From: Gordionus sp. m RMFG-2023
Taxonomy: Eukaryota > Nematomorpha > Gordioida > Chordodea > Parachordodidae
DNA length: 64,000 bases
Assembly: GCF_954871325.1 (NCBI RefSeq)
Contig: NC_088779.1
Coordinates: 18,106,846 to 18,170,845, forward strand
Direction of reading: 5' to 3'
Below are positions 56,101 through 64,000 of this stretch, piece after piece. A program made the translations under genes and the position numbers. The first letter of the stretch is position 1. The number at the start of each line of letters is the position of its first letter. The notes beneath the pieces are model-generated. The model saw nothing but the letters and a program-made list of their open reading frames with translations, was not told the DNA's origin and ran no database searches.

Positions 56101-59100
56101 ACAGGTTTGGGGGCGAAGCCCCCAGAAAAATTCCCCTCCTCCCCCATAAGAAAATCCTGGATACGCCACTGTTCTCATATAAGGACTACTTATATCATCA
56201 GCTGTGCTGAATACTAATTCTGATAAGGCACTTGTTCCAGGAGATGCCAAATACTTACATGCAAGGTTTTCCAAAGTTAAAAACCTTTGAGCATTAACTC
56301 TCCAATAATCAAGAGGATCGATCGAATATAAAATATTGATATCTTTTAATTTTTGAAATTTAAATTCGCGTGATTTTTATTTAATATAAGTTCTTTCTTT
56401 GTAAAATACAAGGCAAATAAAAATACACAAAAATTTTGGGTAAATATATTTTATAACCTTACTGCTTCTAACTTTAAAAAATGTAGTTAATTTTATAAGA
56501 TACATTTTTATGGGAATTATGGAGATTTATTACAAGGAAGGGATAATTAGTTCAAAAATAAAATAAAAATATGTATAAAATCGGTATCAATTAAAAAAAA
56601 ATTTAAAAATGTAAAATTTTAATATTGGTATCGTTATAGCTCTAATTATATAGTTTACAATTTCTATATTTCAGTTTATTATACATTATGGTTTCAGAGT
56701 ATTCGCAGCTTTGCACATTCAAGCTTTCAATATGCCTTATCTAAGAAATGGCCTTTGTATATGAGTACCAAAAATACTATTCTGAAAAAATATGATGGAA
56801 GATTTAAAGATATTTTTCAAGAAATATATGAAAAGTATTATTCATGATAAGATTTTAAATTATTTTTAGTGGATTGGCAGATTCGCATACTTTTAAAAAG
56901 TGGGGATGTGCTGATATTAAATATCGGATCGGACTGATATTTAAAAGACCGATCCAATATTTTCATTGCTATTTGGTGTATTCTGATTTTATATAAAATT
57001 AATATTTTTTCATTCATAATTTCATAATAAATTTATAAAAGGAATAAATTTAATTTGTAATATTTAAAAAAATCGATTATTTTAAAAGATATAATAGCTA
57101 AGAATTTGTATTTTTGTTATATCTGCAACAAGAAAAGGAATTTAAAATATCTGCTAACGACAACGAGTCACATTAATCTTGTTTATATTTTTCCCATAGA
57201 CAATAAAGATAAAATTATACAAATATAAAGATAAGTCCTTTTTTATACTAATTTTTTATTTATTTTTAACAATAGATTTTCAAAATGATAAAGGAGCGCT
57301 TAGTGCTCAACACGCCTTTCGCTGTAACACTTTCAACTGGTGCAGAGGATGGGAGGGTTGTATTCTATTTAATAAATTAAAATTTAAGAATGATTTTTAA
57401 AAAACTTATTAGTTCTTCATTACAAGTCTACATTCAGATCCTTATAAAAAAAATTTATCTTTATCTGAATTTAATCTGGCATTTGTGTTATTTAAAGAAA
57501 TCGAATCTGATTTTTGTTTTTATTTGTCAAAATCTTTTCCAAACTGAAAATAAGACGCCCTTAATTTTTTTTAAATTAGCATCTTTATTTAAATATTTCA
57601 AATATACTATTTTGTAAAAAAATGTTTTGTACTGGAGGGGGGGGGGGGGGGTTAAATCATTATTATCTGAAGAAATAGTACTATTGATATATATTCTTTA
57701 TATAATAAATGAAGATTATAAATTTATATACCTTAATTAATTCAATATTAATTAGATTAACAATCGTGACTATAAAATTAGTCAAAAATATAAATTAAAT
57801 AAAAATGAAGAACATTGGTGGTTGATCTAAATTAATATTCGACTTAATTTTTCATATTTGTTATGAATAAATTTAAAGTAATGAGTTACGTTTTGCCTTA
57901 CCGTTATTCAAAAAAAGAAAAGCGTTATTTGTTATTTTTCCTCCTAATTTTATTAAATTCAGTCTTGGGTCGCGAAAAATCACTTATCAGGGCTCTATAA
58001 GCAACCTTTATAGCACTACTTATTAAGGATTAAAAACTAATTTGGGAAAGTTAGTTGATTTTTTTTGAATAGAAAATATTAATTTTTATGAAATTGATTC
58101 AAGATTAATGGTAATAATTTGAAACATTACTCTACTACCTTCACTTTTTTATAATTTAATATAATAAAACCTAAAATAATATTCAAAAAGTCCTATATCT
58201 GACTCAGCGTTTTCATGATTTGGGAGGGAAGGGGGGTACGAACAGTTTGCATCTAATTTTTCTTAGAAGGAATAGGGGGTAAGCGCTTTTAAGTGAGTTA
58301 GGATATATTGGAGGGTTATCTATTATATTTTTAGATGAAATAGGACAAAATATATCCGAAAATTAATACTTTTATTATAGACCTATTATAATACAATGAT
58401 ATTGCTAATCATCGACCAAATCTATATATTGCAATAATCATGAACATTATAAATTACATTTAAAAGGGTTAGATATTCTCAGCAAACTCATATTCATGCC
58501 AAGCAATATGCTATAATAATGCATTTATTTAAATGAGGGGGTTTTTAATTCAATTAATGATACACTTTAATATTCACAATATTTTGATAGTTGGTAGTAG
58601 AGCTAAAATAATTTAAGTCATTCTTTTTAAAATGTATGAAAGATTCATTTTAATTAAAATATGTAATGATAAGAAAACGCTGATGGATTTTTTTTTTGGG
58701 GGGGGGGCTTGCATCCAGTGAAAATCCTGTCATGTCGACGCTGATCTGACTGAACAACCTGTTTAGATTGCTAAACCTATTCGACATATAATAAATAATA
58801 AACTATTTCACTCAACCATTTTTTTGTCAAACAGGTATCCCTACTCGTCTCTACATATTTGAAATTTTATAATTTCATCCTGAAACTTCAATCTTTCTCT
58901 TTTGATCAATAAGTATCTCATTGATTACTAAATTTTTAAACACTATATACAACTAAAAGAAAAATTGCAAAAACGAATCGTAAGCTCAATTCAGTTGGGT
59001 TCAATTAAGTTTGGAACCTAAATCTTTATAAAGAATGTGAGGACAGGATTAGGTGAACGAGATTCAGATGCTGTCTGAACCTGGTTCACAGTTCCGGGTT

Positions 59101-60757
59101 CGATTTGAGATGGTTTCCACTTTAGCGAAGAAGTTACGTTACTCCATTATTTATTGATGGGGCCATACACAACCTCTTTAAAACTAGGGCTGAGCCGACA
59201 CATATTTTTCACCGATTCTATATTTATGTTTTTTATTTGCTATCTATCTTTGAGTTAAATGTCCTAAAGATTTTCTATTTTAAAAAAAACAAACTAACTT
59301 TCACGGATTATTAAGTTTTTTGTTATTCTCCAAAATTAAATAATCTCATTTAAAATATTTGCAATGTTCATGGGTGAATATAGTTTTAAACTTTTCAATT
59401 TACCCAATTTTTAAAAAGTGCTAAAACGAGATTTTGGTCAAAATATTATTACCCACGCCTCAAAATTTTGCCAATAAAAGTCTAAACCTTTCTGCCATCT
59501 GTGGGCAAAATAAATCTTGAGTTAGTTTTGGCCAAAATCTTGTGTTAATGTTTTTAGAAATTGGCTAATTGAGTCGTTCATTAGCTGAATGTTTCTCGTC
59601 ACATATTTTAAAATTCTTTTCTTATCAAAGATAATATGAATGTATTATACAATTTTTAACAATCAAGAATAAATTATATTTTAGTTCCTTTTATTAATTT
59701 ATTATGAAATTATTTATAAAATAAATATAATTATATATACACAATCATAAAATAACCCTAAAGAATAAAAATATCGGATCGATTTGTAAAAAAATTTCAG
59801 CTCGATTCGATATTTTTTAATTTTATTGGTGCCGATCCTATACTTAATATCGGCATAGCCTTCTTAAAACTCTTCTAAATTTGAAAAAGATATTCAACCA
59901 TAAAAATTTAACCCGTCTTAAGCTTTATAAAAAAAAAATTAGATCATCTGTTCAAATAATAAAATAGCCAATCCTTTAAATATATTGATATTTTGATATT
60001 TAATAAATATGACACCAAAAATTAAATTACTTTAAACTGATTAGTCTAATTTCAAAATTCTACTTTTCTATCTGTTCACCTCTTTAAAAAATGTTTATTT
60101 TCAGAGACTATCATGCATCTTTCCAATCGGCCGGTATCTGGTATGAACATCGTTTAATAGATGACATGGTAGCTCAGGCTATAAAATCTTCTGGAGGGTT
60201 TGTATGGGCTTGTAAGAACTATGACGGTGACGTGCAATCAGACGTGGTCGCCCAAGGGTTTGGCTCGCTTGGCCTCATGACCTCTTTATTGCTGGCACCT
60301 GACGGGAGAACTGTCGAATCTGAAGCGGCCCACGGAACAGTAACCAGGCATTACCGGGAACATCAGAAGGTTGAATAGCTTATATAACCTATAATCGTTT
60401 TTGGGGTCTTGGGCAAGAGAACAATTCGAGTTAATTTAAATTAGTGGAATAACTTAAATTTATAAATATCAAGGATTCAAACGGTCATAGCTTATCTTGA
60501 TTAGGGTTAAGTAAATTTCAAAAAATGTTTTCGAATATAAATAAATTTCAAAAATGATTATAAATTTAACGTTATAATTTTATTGCATAAATATTTCCCA
60601 TATTTTAATTCTTTTTAATCTACAATAATTTTATGAAATATTATAATGTTTTATAATAGGGTAATCCAACTAGCACTAATCCAATAGCAAGCATATTCGC
60701 TTGGACGAAAGGTCTAGAACACCGTGCAAAATTGGATGGCAATGATAAGCTAAAAAA
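46682..60757 (+). CDS. IDH2: NADP-dependent isocitrate dehydrogenase (IDH2-like), partial
   Basis: Converts isocitrate and NADP+ to 2-oxoglutarate, CO2 and NADPH, probably in mitochondria. Exons read: 46682-46764, 46806-46971, 47010-47170, 47739-47882, 56698-56834, 60105-60369 and 60660-60757, all GT-AG with compatible phases. Diagnostic blocks are [129 protein letters not shown] and [14 protein letters not shown]. The substrate-binding Ser/Asn/Arg, the catalytic Tyr (in GDQY) and Lys (STKN region), and the metal Asp residues are present. Wording is closer to IDH2 than to cytosolic IDH1. The first exon(s), with ATG and any targeting peptide, and the C-terminal ~70 residues are missing from the window. 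Introns are 41, 38, 568, 8815, 3270 and 290 nt. Confidence 0.92.
47739..47882 (+). CDS. IDH2: IDH exon d
   Basis: Follows TTTTAAAG and reads [20 protein letters not shown], then [17 protein letters not shown], ending before GTAAAT. The Tyr at its first codon is the conserved catalytic Tyr of GDQY. A longer open frame runs on to 47939, but homology places the splice at 47882. Confidence 0.92.
48890..50620 (+). pseudogene. Decayed hAT transposase
   Basis: Blocks in order: [16 protein letters not shown]-like text near 49100 (in shifted frames, the hAT W-T-D catalytic region), [15 protein letters not shown] (49196 on), then after the [44 protein letters not shown] (49700), [15 protein letters not shown] (50060), and the dimerisation motif [20 protein letters not shown] near 50470-50530. 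RWNS, LDP and SSERLFS are standard hAT landmarks. Several stops and shifts make it non-functional. Confidence 0.85.
49309..49525. mobile_element. hAT MITE, TAGTGTTG family, copy 3
   Basis: Ends TAGTGTTGTTAAACGGCTCG and GAGCCTTTTAACAACACTA; the flanks ATTGTGAG / GTTGTGAG agree at 7 of 8. It interrupts the transposase of the 48550-50840 element, so it is younger. Confidence 0.92.
51114..51741. mobile_element. hAT element remnant, AGGGGTGTGTACCGATACC ends
   Basis: The left end AGGGGTGTGTACCGATACCA and right end TGGTATCGGTCATTCCCCT are inverted repeats, with CGATCCGATAT motifs inside. No clear 8-bp duplication. Inside, on the minus strand, is a hAT C-terminal motif. Related subterminal text occurs near 14820, 56920 and 59770. 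Confidence 0.7.
51421..51509 (-). pseudogene. hAT dimerisation-domain scrap
   Basis: Minus-strand reading gives [20 protein letters not shown] then TSDKLEIL, the typical S-x-R/S-x-FS-x-AG...RR-R-L end of hAT transposases. Too short to place further. Confidence 0.75.
51990..54139 (+). mobile_element. Sola-like DNA transposon, copy 2 (5'-truncated)
   Basis: Transposase remnant (52007-53460) followed by a right terminal repeat that begins near AGCGCCATCT (53661) and ends GGGTCGGCCGAAAAGTGATTG then CATGGAGTGACCC at 54139. This matches the ends of copies 1 and 3. No left terminal repeat is seen upstream, so the 5' half is lost. Inserted in IDH intron 4. Confidence 0.7.
52007..53460 (+). pseudogene. 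Transposase remnant of the Sola-like family
   Basis: The 52007-52321 frame reads [36 protein letters not shown] and [15 protein letters not shown]. 52240-52449 gives [19 protein letters not shown]. Later pieces give [13 protein letters not shown] (52525), VVIISES-like text, [20 protein letters not shown] (52752) and [17 protein letters not shown] (52830-52875). The order equals that of the 14990-16380 copy and complements it where that copy is broken. The conserved SDG and the H-F-x-x-x-H-G-K / CD blocks could hold DDE catalytic acids; this is inference. Multiple frameshifts. Confidence 0.7.
54880..55620 (+). pseudogene. hAT transposase remnant (ZMYM/TTF-like)
   Basis: [60 protein letters not shown] and [17 protein letters not shown] (to 55257). 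After a shift come [12 protein letters not shown] and [20 protein letters not shown] with LKKVENI. The order matches the mid to C-terminal region of ZMYM/TTF-like hAT proteins; the usual SERSFS is here TNERTFQ. Broken by at least one frameshift and missing the N-terminal part. Confidence 0.8.
55769..55988. mobile_element. hAT MITE, TAGTGTTG family, copy 4
   Basis: Ends AAGTTTTGTTAAACGCCTCG and CGAGCCCTTTAACAACATTA with a perfect 8-bp duplication ATATTTTA. Termini are slightly mutated from the family consensus. It sits inside the 54308-56171 hAT element. Confidence 0.92.
56172..56697. other. IDH intron 4 tail, no gene seen
   Basis: AT-rich, no open frame of note; ends with the acceptor GTTTCAG before exon e. 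Confidence 0.5.
56698..56834 (+). CDS. IDH2: IDH exon e
   Basis: Reads [20 protein letters not shown], then [20 protein letters not shown] and QEIYEK, ending GAAAA before GTATTA. The STKNTILK block is highly conserved and contains the catalytic-region Lys environment. The open frame appears to continue to a TGA, but splicing at 56834 joins correctly to DYHASFQ in the next exon. Confidence 0.93.
56835..58204. other. IDH intron 5, first part: repeat debris
   Basis: Includes an ATCGGATCGGACTGATAT patch at about 56920 related to the 51.1-kb hAT family and a run of fifteen G at 57637-57651. Frames at 57390-57617 are low-complexity. No gene. Confidence 0.45.
58205..58743. mobile_element. Non-autonomous hAT element, CAGCGT ends (0.54 kb)
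   Basis: Ends CAGCGTTTTCATGATT and CATGTCGACGCTG with a perfect 8-bp duplication ATCTGACT. Relatives are the fragments at 3716-3869 and 22858-23215. Poly-G stretches lie inside both ends. No coding capacity. In IDH intron 5. Confidence 0.9.
59381..59598. repeat. Old diverged TAGTGTTG-type MITE
   Basis: Core blocks (AAATATTATTACCCACGCCT, GCCAATAAAAGTCTAAACCT, AATCTTGAGTTAG) match the MITE family, and the left end reads TAGTTTTAAAC. The arms are strongly diverged and no duplication is seen. Confidence 0.5.
59620..59880 (+). repeat. Repeat shared with 14590-14880
   Basis: ATCATAAAATAACCC, AAAAATATCGGATCGATTTG and ATATCGGCATAGCC recur in the same order in both places. Probably the right-hand subterminal region of a CGATCCGATAT hAT family. 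Confidence 0.5.
60105..60369 (+). CDS. IDH2: IDH exon f
   Basis: Follows TATTTTCAG and reads [60 protein letters not shown] and [16 protein letters not shown], ending before GTTGAA. It contains the conserved metal-binding Asp residues (IDDM and NYDGDVQSD) and the NADP-binding HGTVTRH loop. Noticeably more GC-rich than its surroundings, as expected for coding sequence. Confidence 0.95.
60660..60757 (+). CDS. IDH2: IDH exon g
   Basis: After TATAATAG reads [20 protein letters not shown] then [12 protein letters not shown], ending CTAAAAAA before GTAATT in phase 2. The frame would otherwise stop at once (TAA), so a further exon coding for the C-terminal ~70 residues is needed. I looked for the expected TVESG/MTKDLA-type text to 64000 and did not find it. 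Confidence 0.9.
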
Positions 60758-61800
60758 GTAATTATGTGAGATATTTAACTATATACTATTGCCCTAATAA
60801 AAAAACTACTACTTCATTATACATTATTTTTAAAATTGAAAAAACACTCGGACCTTATATAGCAAGAATGAAAACACTTTCCTCTAGTCATATCAGAATT
60901 TTCATAGAATTAAAAAGATTTTTCTTGAAAGACCCGAATTATTCTAACAAAGTTAATTGAATGTTGACAAGTCTGAAGCTATTTTATTCTACATATTTTA
61001 AATTTATCTGAAAATATGCTTTTGTATAAGAACGATGCCTTACTATTCTTTTATCTAACGATTATTTTGGAGATTTTGATAAATGCGAGTATCCCCGTTT
61101 TACATATATATTGTTTAAAGTCAAAGCTTCATGAAGACTATTTCACTACTTTTATTATATTATCTAGCAACTAATTTTTGTCGGTTATGATGAATGACAT
61201 GGGACTCTTTTTAAAATGCGTATTTCTAAGCAGAAAATAACATTTGGTAAAAATACTAGGTCATTTCTTAGTTTAAGGATAAAATGCCACAAATAAAGCA
61301 CAACCATTTAAACCTTTTGTAATAATTGAATCCTAGATAATTGCACTTTTAGGATGATGCAGCTCCTTTTTTCAATTACATTTACGAGATTAATGATTAA
61401 TATATTATCTCAAATCAGATTTAATCGCTAAATATTTCAAAGTTAAATTGCGCTTATTTGTCCAATTAAGTTTTTTCTTCCTGAAGGTATTTCTAATGTT
61501 GAACAGCTAAGCTGAGTCGACTTAGCTGCGACTCGAGCTTAGTTTCTAGTTGATAAAACGACTTTGACTCGAGTCGACTAAATGAGCCGCATTGGTCGGC
61601 TCGTGTAAGTTGACTCGTTGAATCTGCTCAATTTTTTGTTTTTTTATAAAATCTGGTAAATTGCTAAATTTTGGGTTACTGATTAATTTGAACAAAATTT
61701 TAATAAGAATATTCATGTCGTAACTAAAAATGGCTCAGGACTTGAATTCGGCTTCAGGGATTATATACCTAATTTTTATAACACAAAAATGTAAAAATAT
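60758..61800. other. After the last visible IDH exon: no gene seen
   Basis: AT-rich. The open frame 60766-60960 does not read as IDH or as anything I know. At about 61500-61625 a patch of GAGTCGACTTAGCTGCGACTCGAG-like palindromic motifs probably marks an old transposon end. Confidence 0.4.
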
Positions 61801-62930
61801 AATTTATATTGTAAAGATGTTAAATTAAAATTTCAGTGAAGATGTACCCTAGATAAGCAACAATTGCCATAATCGTTATTTTTAAAGATTTTTGAAATTT
61901 ACGCAAGTGGGTAATCTAGATTGTAAATATGTTATATTAAAATTTTAGTGAAGATGTACCATAGATAAGTAACAATTGCCATAATCGTTGTTTTTAAATT
62001 TTTTTGACTTATAAACGGGCTAAAATAAATATTGCTAACATGTTTAAATAAAACTTCAGTGAAAATGTACCCTAGATAAGTGATAATTGTCATAATCATT
62101 GTTTTTAAAATTTTTTTAATTTTTTTGACATAAATGGGCTAAAATAAGTATTGCTAACATGTTTAAATAAAATTTCAGTGGAGATGTACTCTATATAAGT
62201 ATCAATTGTCATAATCGTTGTTTTTAAAGTTTTTTTGACGTAAATGGGCTTAAATAAATATTGCTAACATGTTTAAATAAAATTTCAGTAAAGATGTACC
62301 CTAGATAAATGACAATTGTCATAATCGTTATTTTTAAAGATTTTTGAAATTTTTTGATGCAAGTGGGTAAAAATCTAGATTGTAAATATGTTATATTAAA
62401 ATTTTAGTGAAGATGTACCATAGATAAGTGACAATTGTCATAATCATTGTTTTAAGTCGTAAATGGGCTAAAATAAATATTGCTAACATGTTAAAATAAA
62501 ACTTCAGTGAAGATGTACCCTAGATAAGTGACAATTGTCATAATCGTTGTTTTTAAAGTTTTTTAATTTTTTTGACGTAAATGGGCTAAAATAAATATTG
62601 CTAACATGTTTAAATAAAATTTCAGTGAAGATGTACCCTAGATAAGTGACATTTGTCATAATCGTTGTTTTTAAAGTTTTTTTAATTTTTTTGACGTAAA
62701 TGGGCAAAAATAAATATTTCTAACATGTTTAAATAAAATTTAAGTGAAGATGTACTCTAGATAAGTGTCAATTGTCTTAATCGTTTTTTTTAAGATTTTT
62801 GAAATTTTTTGACGCAAGTGAATAAAAATTTAGATTGTAAATGTGTTATATTAAAATTTTAGTGAAGATGTACCATAGATAAGTGACAATTGTCATAATC
62901 GTTATTTTTAAATTTTGGACTTAAAAGAGG
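61800..62930 (+). repeat. Satellite array, ~100-119-bp monomers, ten copies
   Basis: A landmark GATGTACC (or close variant) recurs at 61841, 61953, 62064, 62183, 62293, 62412, 62512, 62630, 62749 and 62867. Each monomer has a palindromic GACAATTGTCATAATCGTT core. Two monomer types exist: one with GCTAACATGTTTAAATAAAA, and one with GATTGTAAATATGTTATATT at 61920, 62370 and 62835. No coding capacity. Confidence 0.93.
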
Positions 62931-63111
62931 TCATCAAAAAATTTCAATAATCTTAAAAAATAACGAATATGACAATTGTCAGATTAAAATATTATCATTA
63001 CAATGATCATATAAAATAACATAAAAGTTTAATATAATTATTTTAAAAATAGAAAAAAGTTAACTCATTCAATATATTAACCAACAATTTTGTCACATGC
63101 AACATATAAAT

Positions 63112-63359
63112 TAGAGATCTGCAAAAGTAGACCAGGCATTTATCAATTATATTGAATTTTTTATGTAAAATAAAAATATTTGATTTTATTTAAAAAACTA
63201 GACGTCATATAACATGTCTTTTATTTAGAGTAATTATAAGAATTAATTTCTATATTTACATAAAATCGGGCTAGGCCGTAAAATTTATGGTTCAGGCCGG
63301 CGAAATTTTTTATAAAAAAATCTCCTTGGCTTGAAAAATAGGCCCGATGCAGATCACTA
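63112..63359. mobile_element. Short non-autonomous hAT element, TAGAGATCTGCA ends
   Basis: Ends TAGAGATCTGCA and TGCAGATCACTA with a perfect 8-bp duplication ATATAAAT. GGGCTAGGCC and AGGCCGGCG motifs lie towards the right end. Only 248 bp, no coding capacity. Confidence 0.92.
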
Positions 63360-63367
63360 ATATAAAT

Positions 63368-64000
63368 AACGCATTCATCAAGCATCTTATTCGGCCTTTT
63401 TAATAGCCTTAATTTGGTGATAGGTGTAACATGCCTATTTAAGATTCTATGAATGTTGTTGCCATCCCAATTGTAGGGTTTCTTTCGGAATTTTTCACTT
63501 TCGCTTAATTTTAAAAGAGGTTAAACAAATAGGAGTTTTTTTAAAAAATTCGGAATTCTCAATATTTCAACAAATATTAATATTGAGAATTTTTTTTAAA
63601 ATTATTATTTTATGTTAATTATTTATAGCTGGCTATGTAAGTAAGACAAGTAAAAAAAATTATATCATTATTCTCTTAAATATGTTACTTTTTGAAAAGT
63701 TTTTTATTTATATGATGTAATTTTTCAAATTATTATTTTAGAATATAAATAAACAATTAAACATACAAAAAAAGATTAAAACAATAGGAGAGGAAGACAG
63801 ACTAAATTAATTTTTTTAAGAATATATTTTATATGGATTAAAAACTACTATACCCCGACCCTATATTTTAAAAATATTTTTGACTTAAATTTTTATTTGA
63901 GATATTACATTTTGTTAAATAAATTCTATATTTAATTCTTGTAAGAAACAAGACGCTAATATTCTTCTCATAATATTTTTGAAAGGTTTAATTTATGAAA
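63368..64000. other. Right edge, AT-rich, no gene seen
   Basis: Contains a small hairpin (GAATTCTCAATATT and AATATTGAGAATT, about 63551-63587). Any C-terminal IDH exon must lie beyond this edge. Confidence 0.4.

Larger units (their letters stand above)
54308..56171. mobile_element. hAT element with transposase remnant, CAGGCGCG/CGCCACTG ends
   Basis: Ends CAGGCGCGTAACCAATGG and TGGATACGCCACTG with a perfect 8-bp duplication TTCTCATA. A poly-G then poly-C stretch sits inside the left end, and GGGGGCGAAGCCCCC inside the right. The interior holds a hAT transposase remnant similar to that of 29074-31095, plus a nested MITE (55769-55988). In IDH intron 4, directly upstream of exon e. Confidence 0.94.

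Noticed and set aside
60091-60378. Open frame 60091-60378 as an independent 95-residue protein.
   Set aside because: It is IDH exon f with intron sequence at both ends; true borders are 60105 and 60369.
61800-62930. Regular repeats with similar intervals could suggest a CRISPR array.
   Set aside because: The whole ~115-bp monomer repeats, not a short repeat with unique spacers, and the context is eukaryotic.

Overview
The window is an AT-rich stretch of eukaryotic, most likely invertebrate metazoan, nuclear DNA. Two conserved housekeeping genes lie on the plus strand as exons separated by GT-AG introns. Almost everything else is decayed transposable elements: hAT, Ginger-like, MULE, a Sola-like element with long terminal inverted repeats, and LINE. 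Ginger-, Sola- and hAT-type elements together point to an invertebrate, but I cannot name a phylum. No bacterial operons, CRISPR arrays or confident RNA genes were seen.  Gene 1 (6819-23705) encodes eIF3 subunit I (eIF3i/TIF34, a WD40 beta-propeller). Seven exons can be joined in a consistent frame into a complete 322-codon protein, close to the usual ~325 residues. The start codon sits alone at the end of exon 1. Four introns are only 42-66 nt; the other two are about 10.6 kb and 5.2 kb and are filled with transposon debris. Gene 2 (46682-60757) encodes NADP-dependent isocitrate dehydrogenase, most like the mitochondrial IDH2 type. Seven internal exons are seen; the 5' exon with the start or targeting peptide and the last exon(s) are not. 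Its introns are also either tiny (38-41 nt) or swollen by insertions (up to about 8.8 kb). A partial unidentified open frame occupies the left edge (3-416).  The transposon layer is rich. Sixteen hAT-type insertions can be delimited to the base by terminal inverted repeats plus 8-bp target-site duplications, twelve of them perfect. Several carry remnants of hAT transposase, and several are nested in one another, in satellites or in LINE remnants. A Ginger-like element (11060-13890, minus) encodes a zinc-finger/DDE integrase followed by an OTU-type cysteine-protease domain, with a threefold repeated acidic exon between them. Three copies of another DNA transposon family (14960-17514, 31166-33111, 51990-54139) share a distinctive protein and/or long terminal inverted repeats ending in GGGTCATTCC. 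One copy is flanked by a 4-bp duplication (ACAA), which suggests the Sola superfamily. Two LINE reverse-transcriptase remnants, a MULE remnant, a ~147-bp-period satellite (40.6-43.1 kb) and a ~115-bp-period satellite (61.8-62.9 kb) complete the picture.
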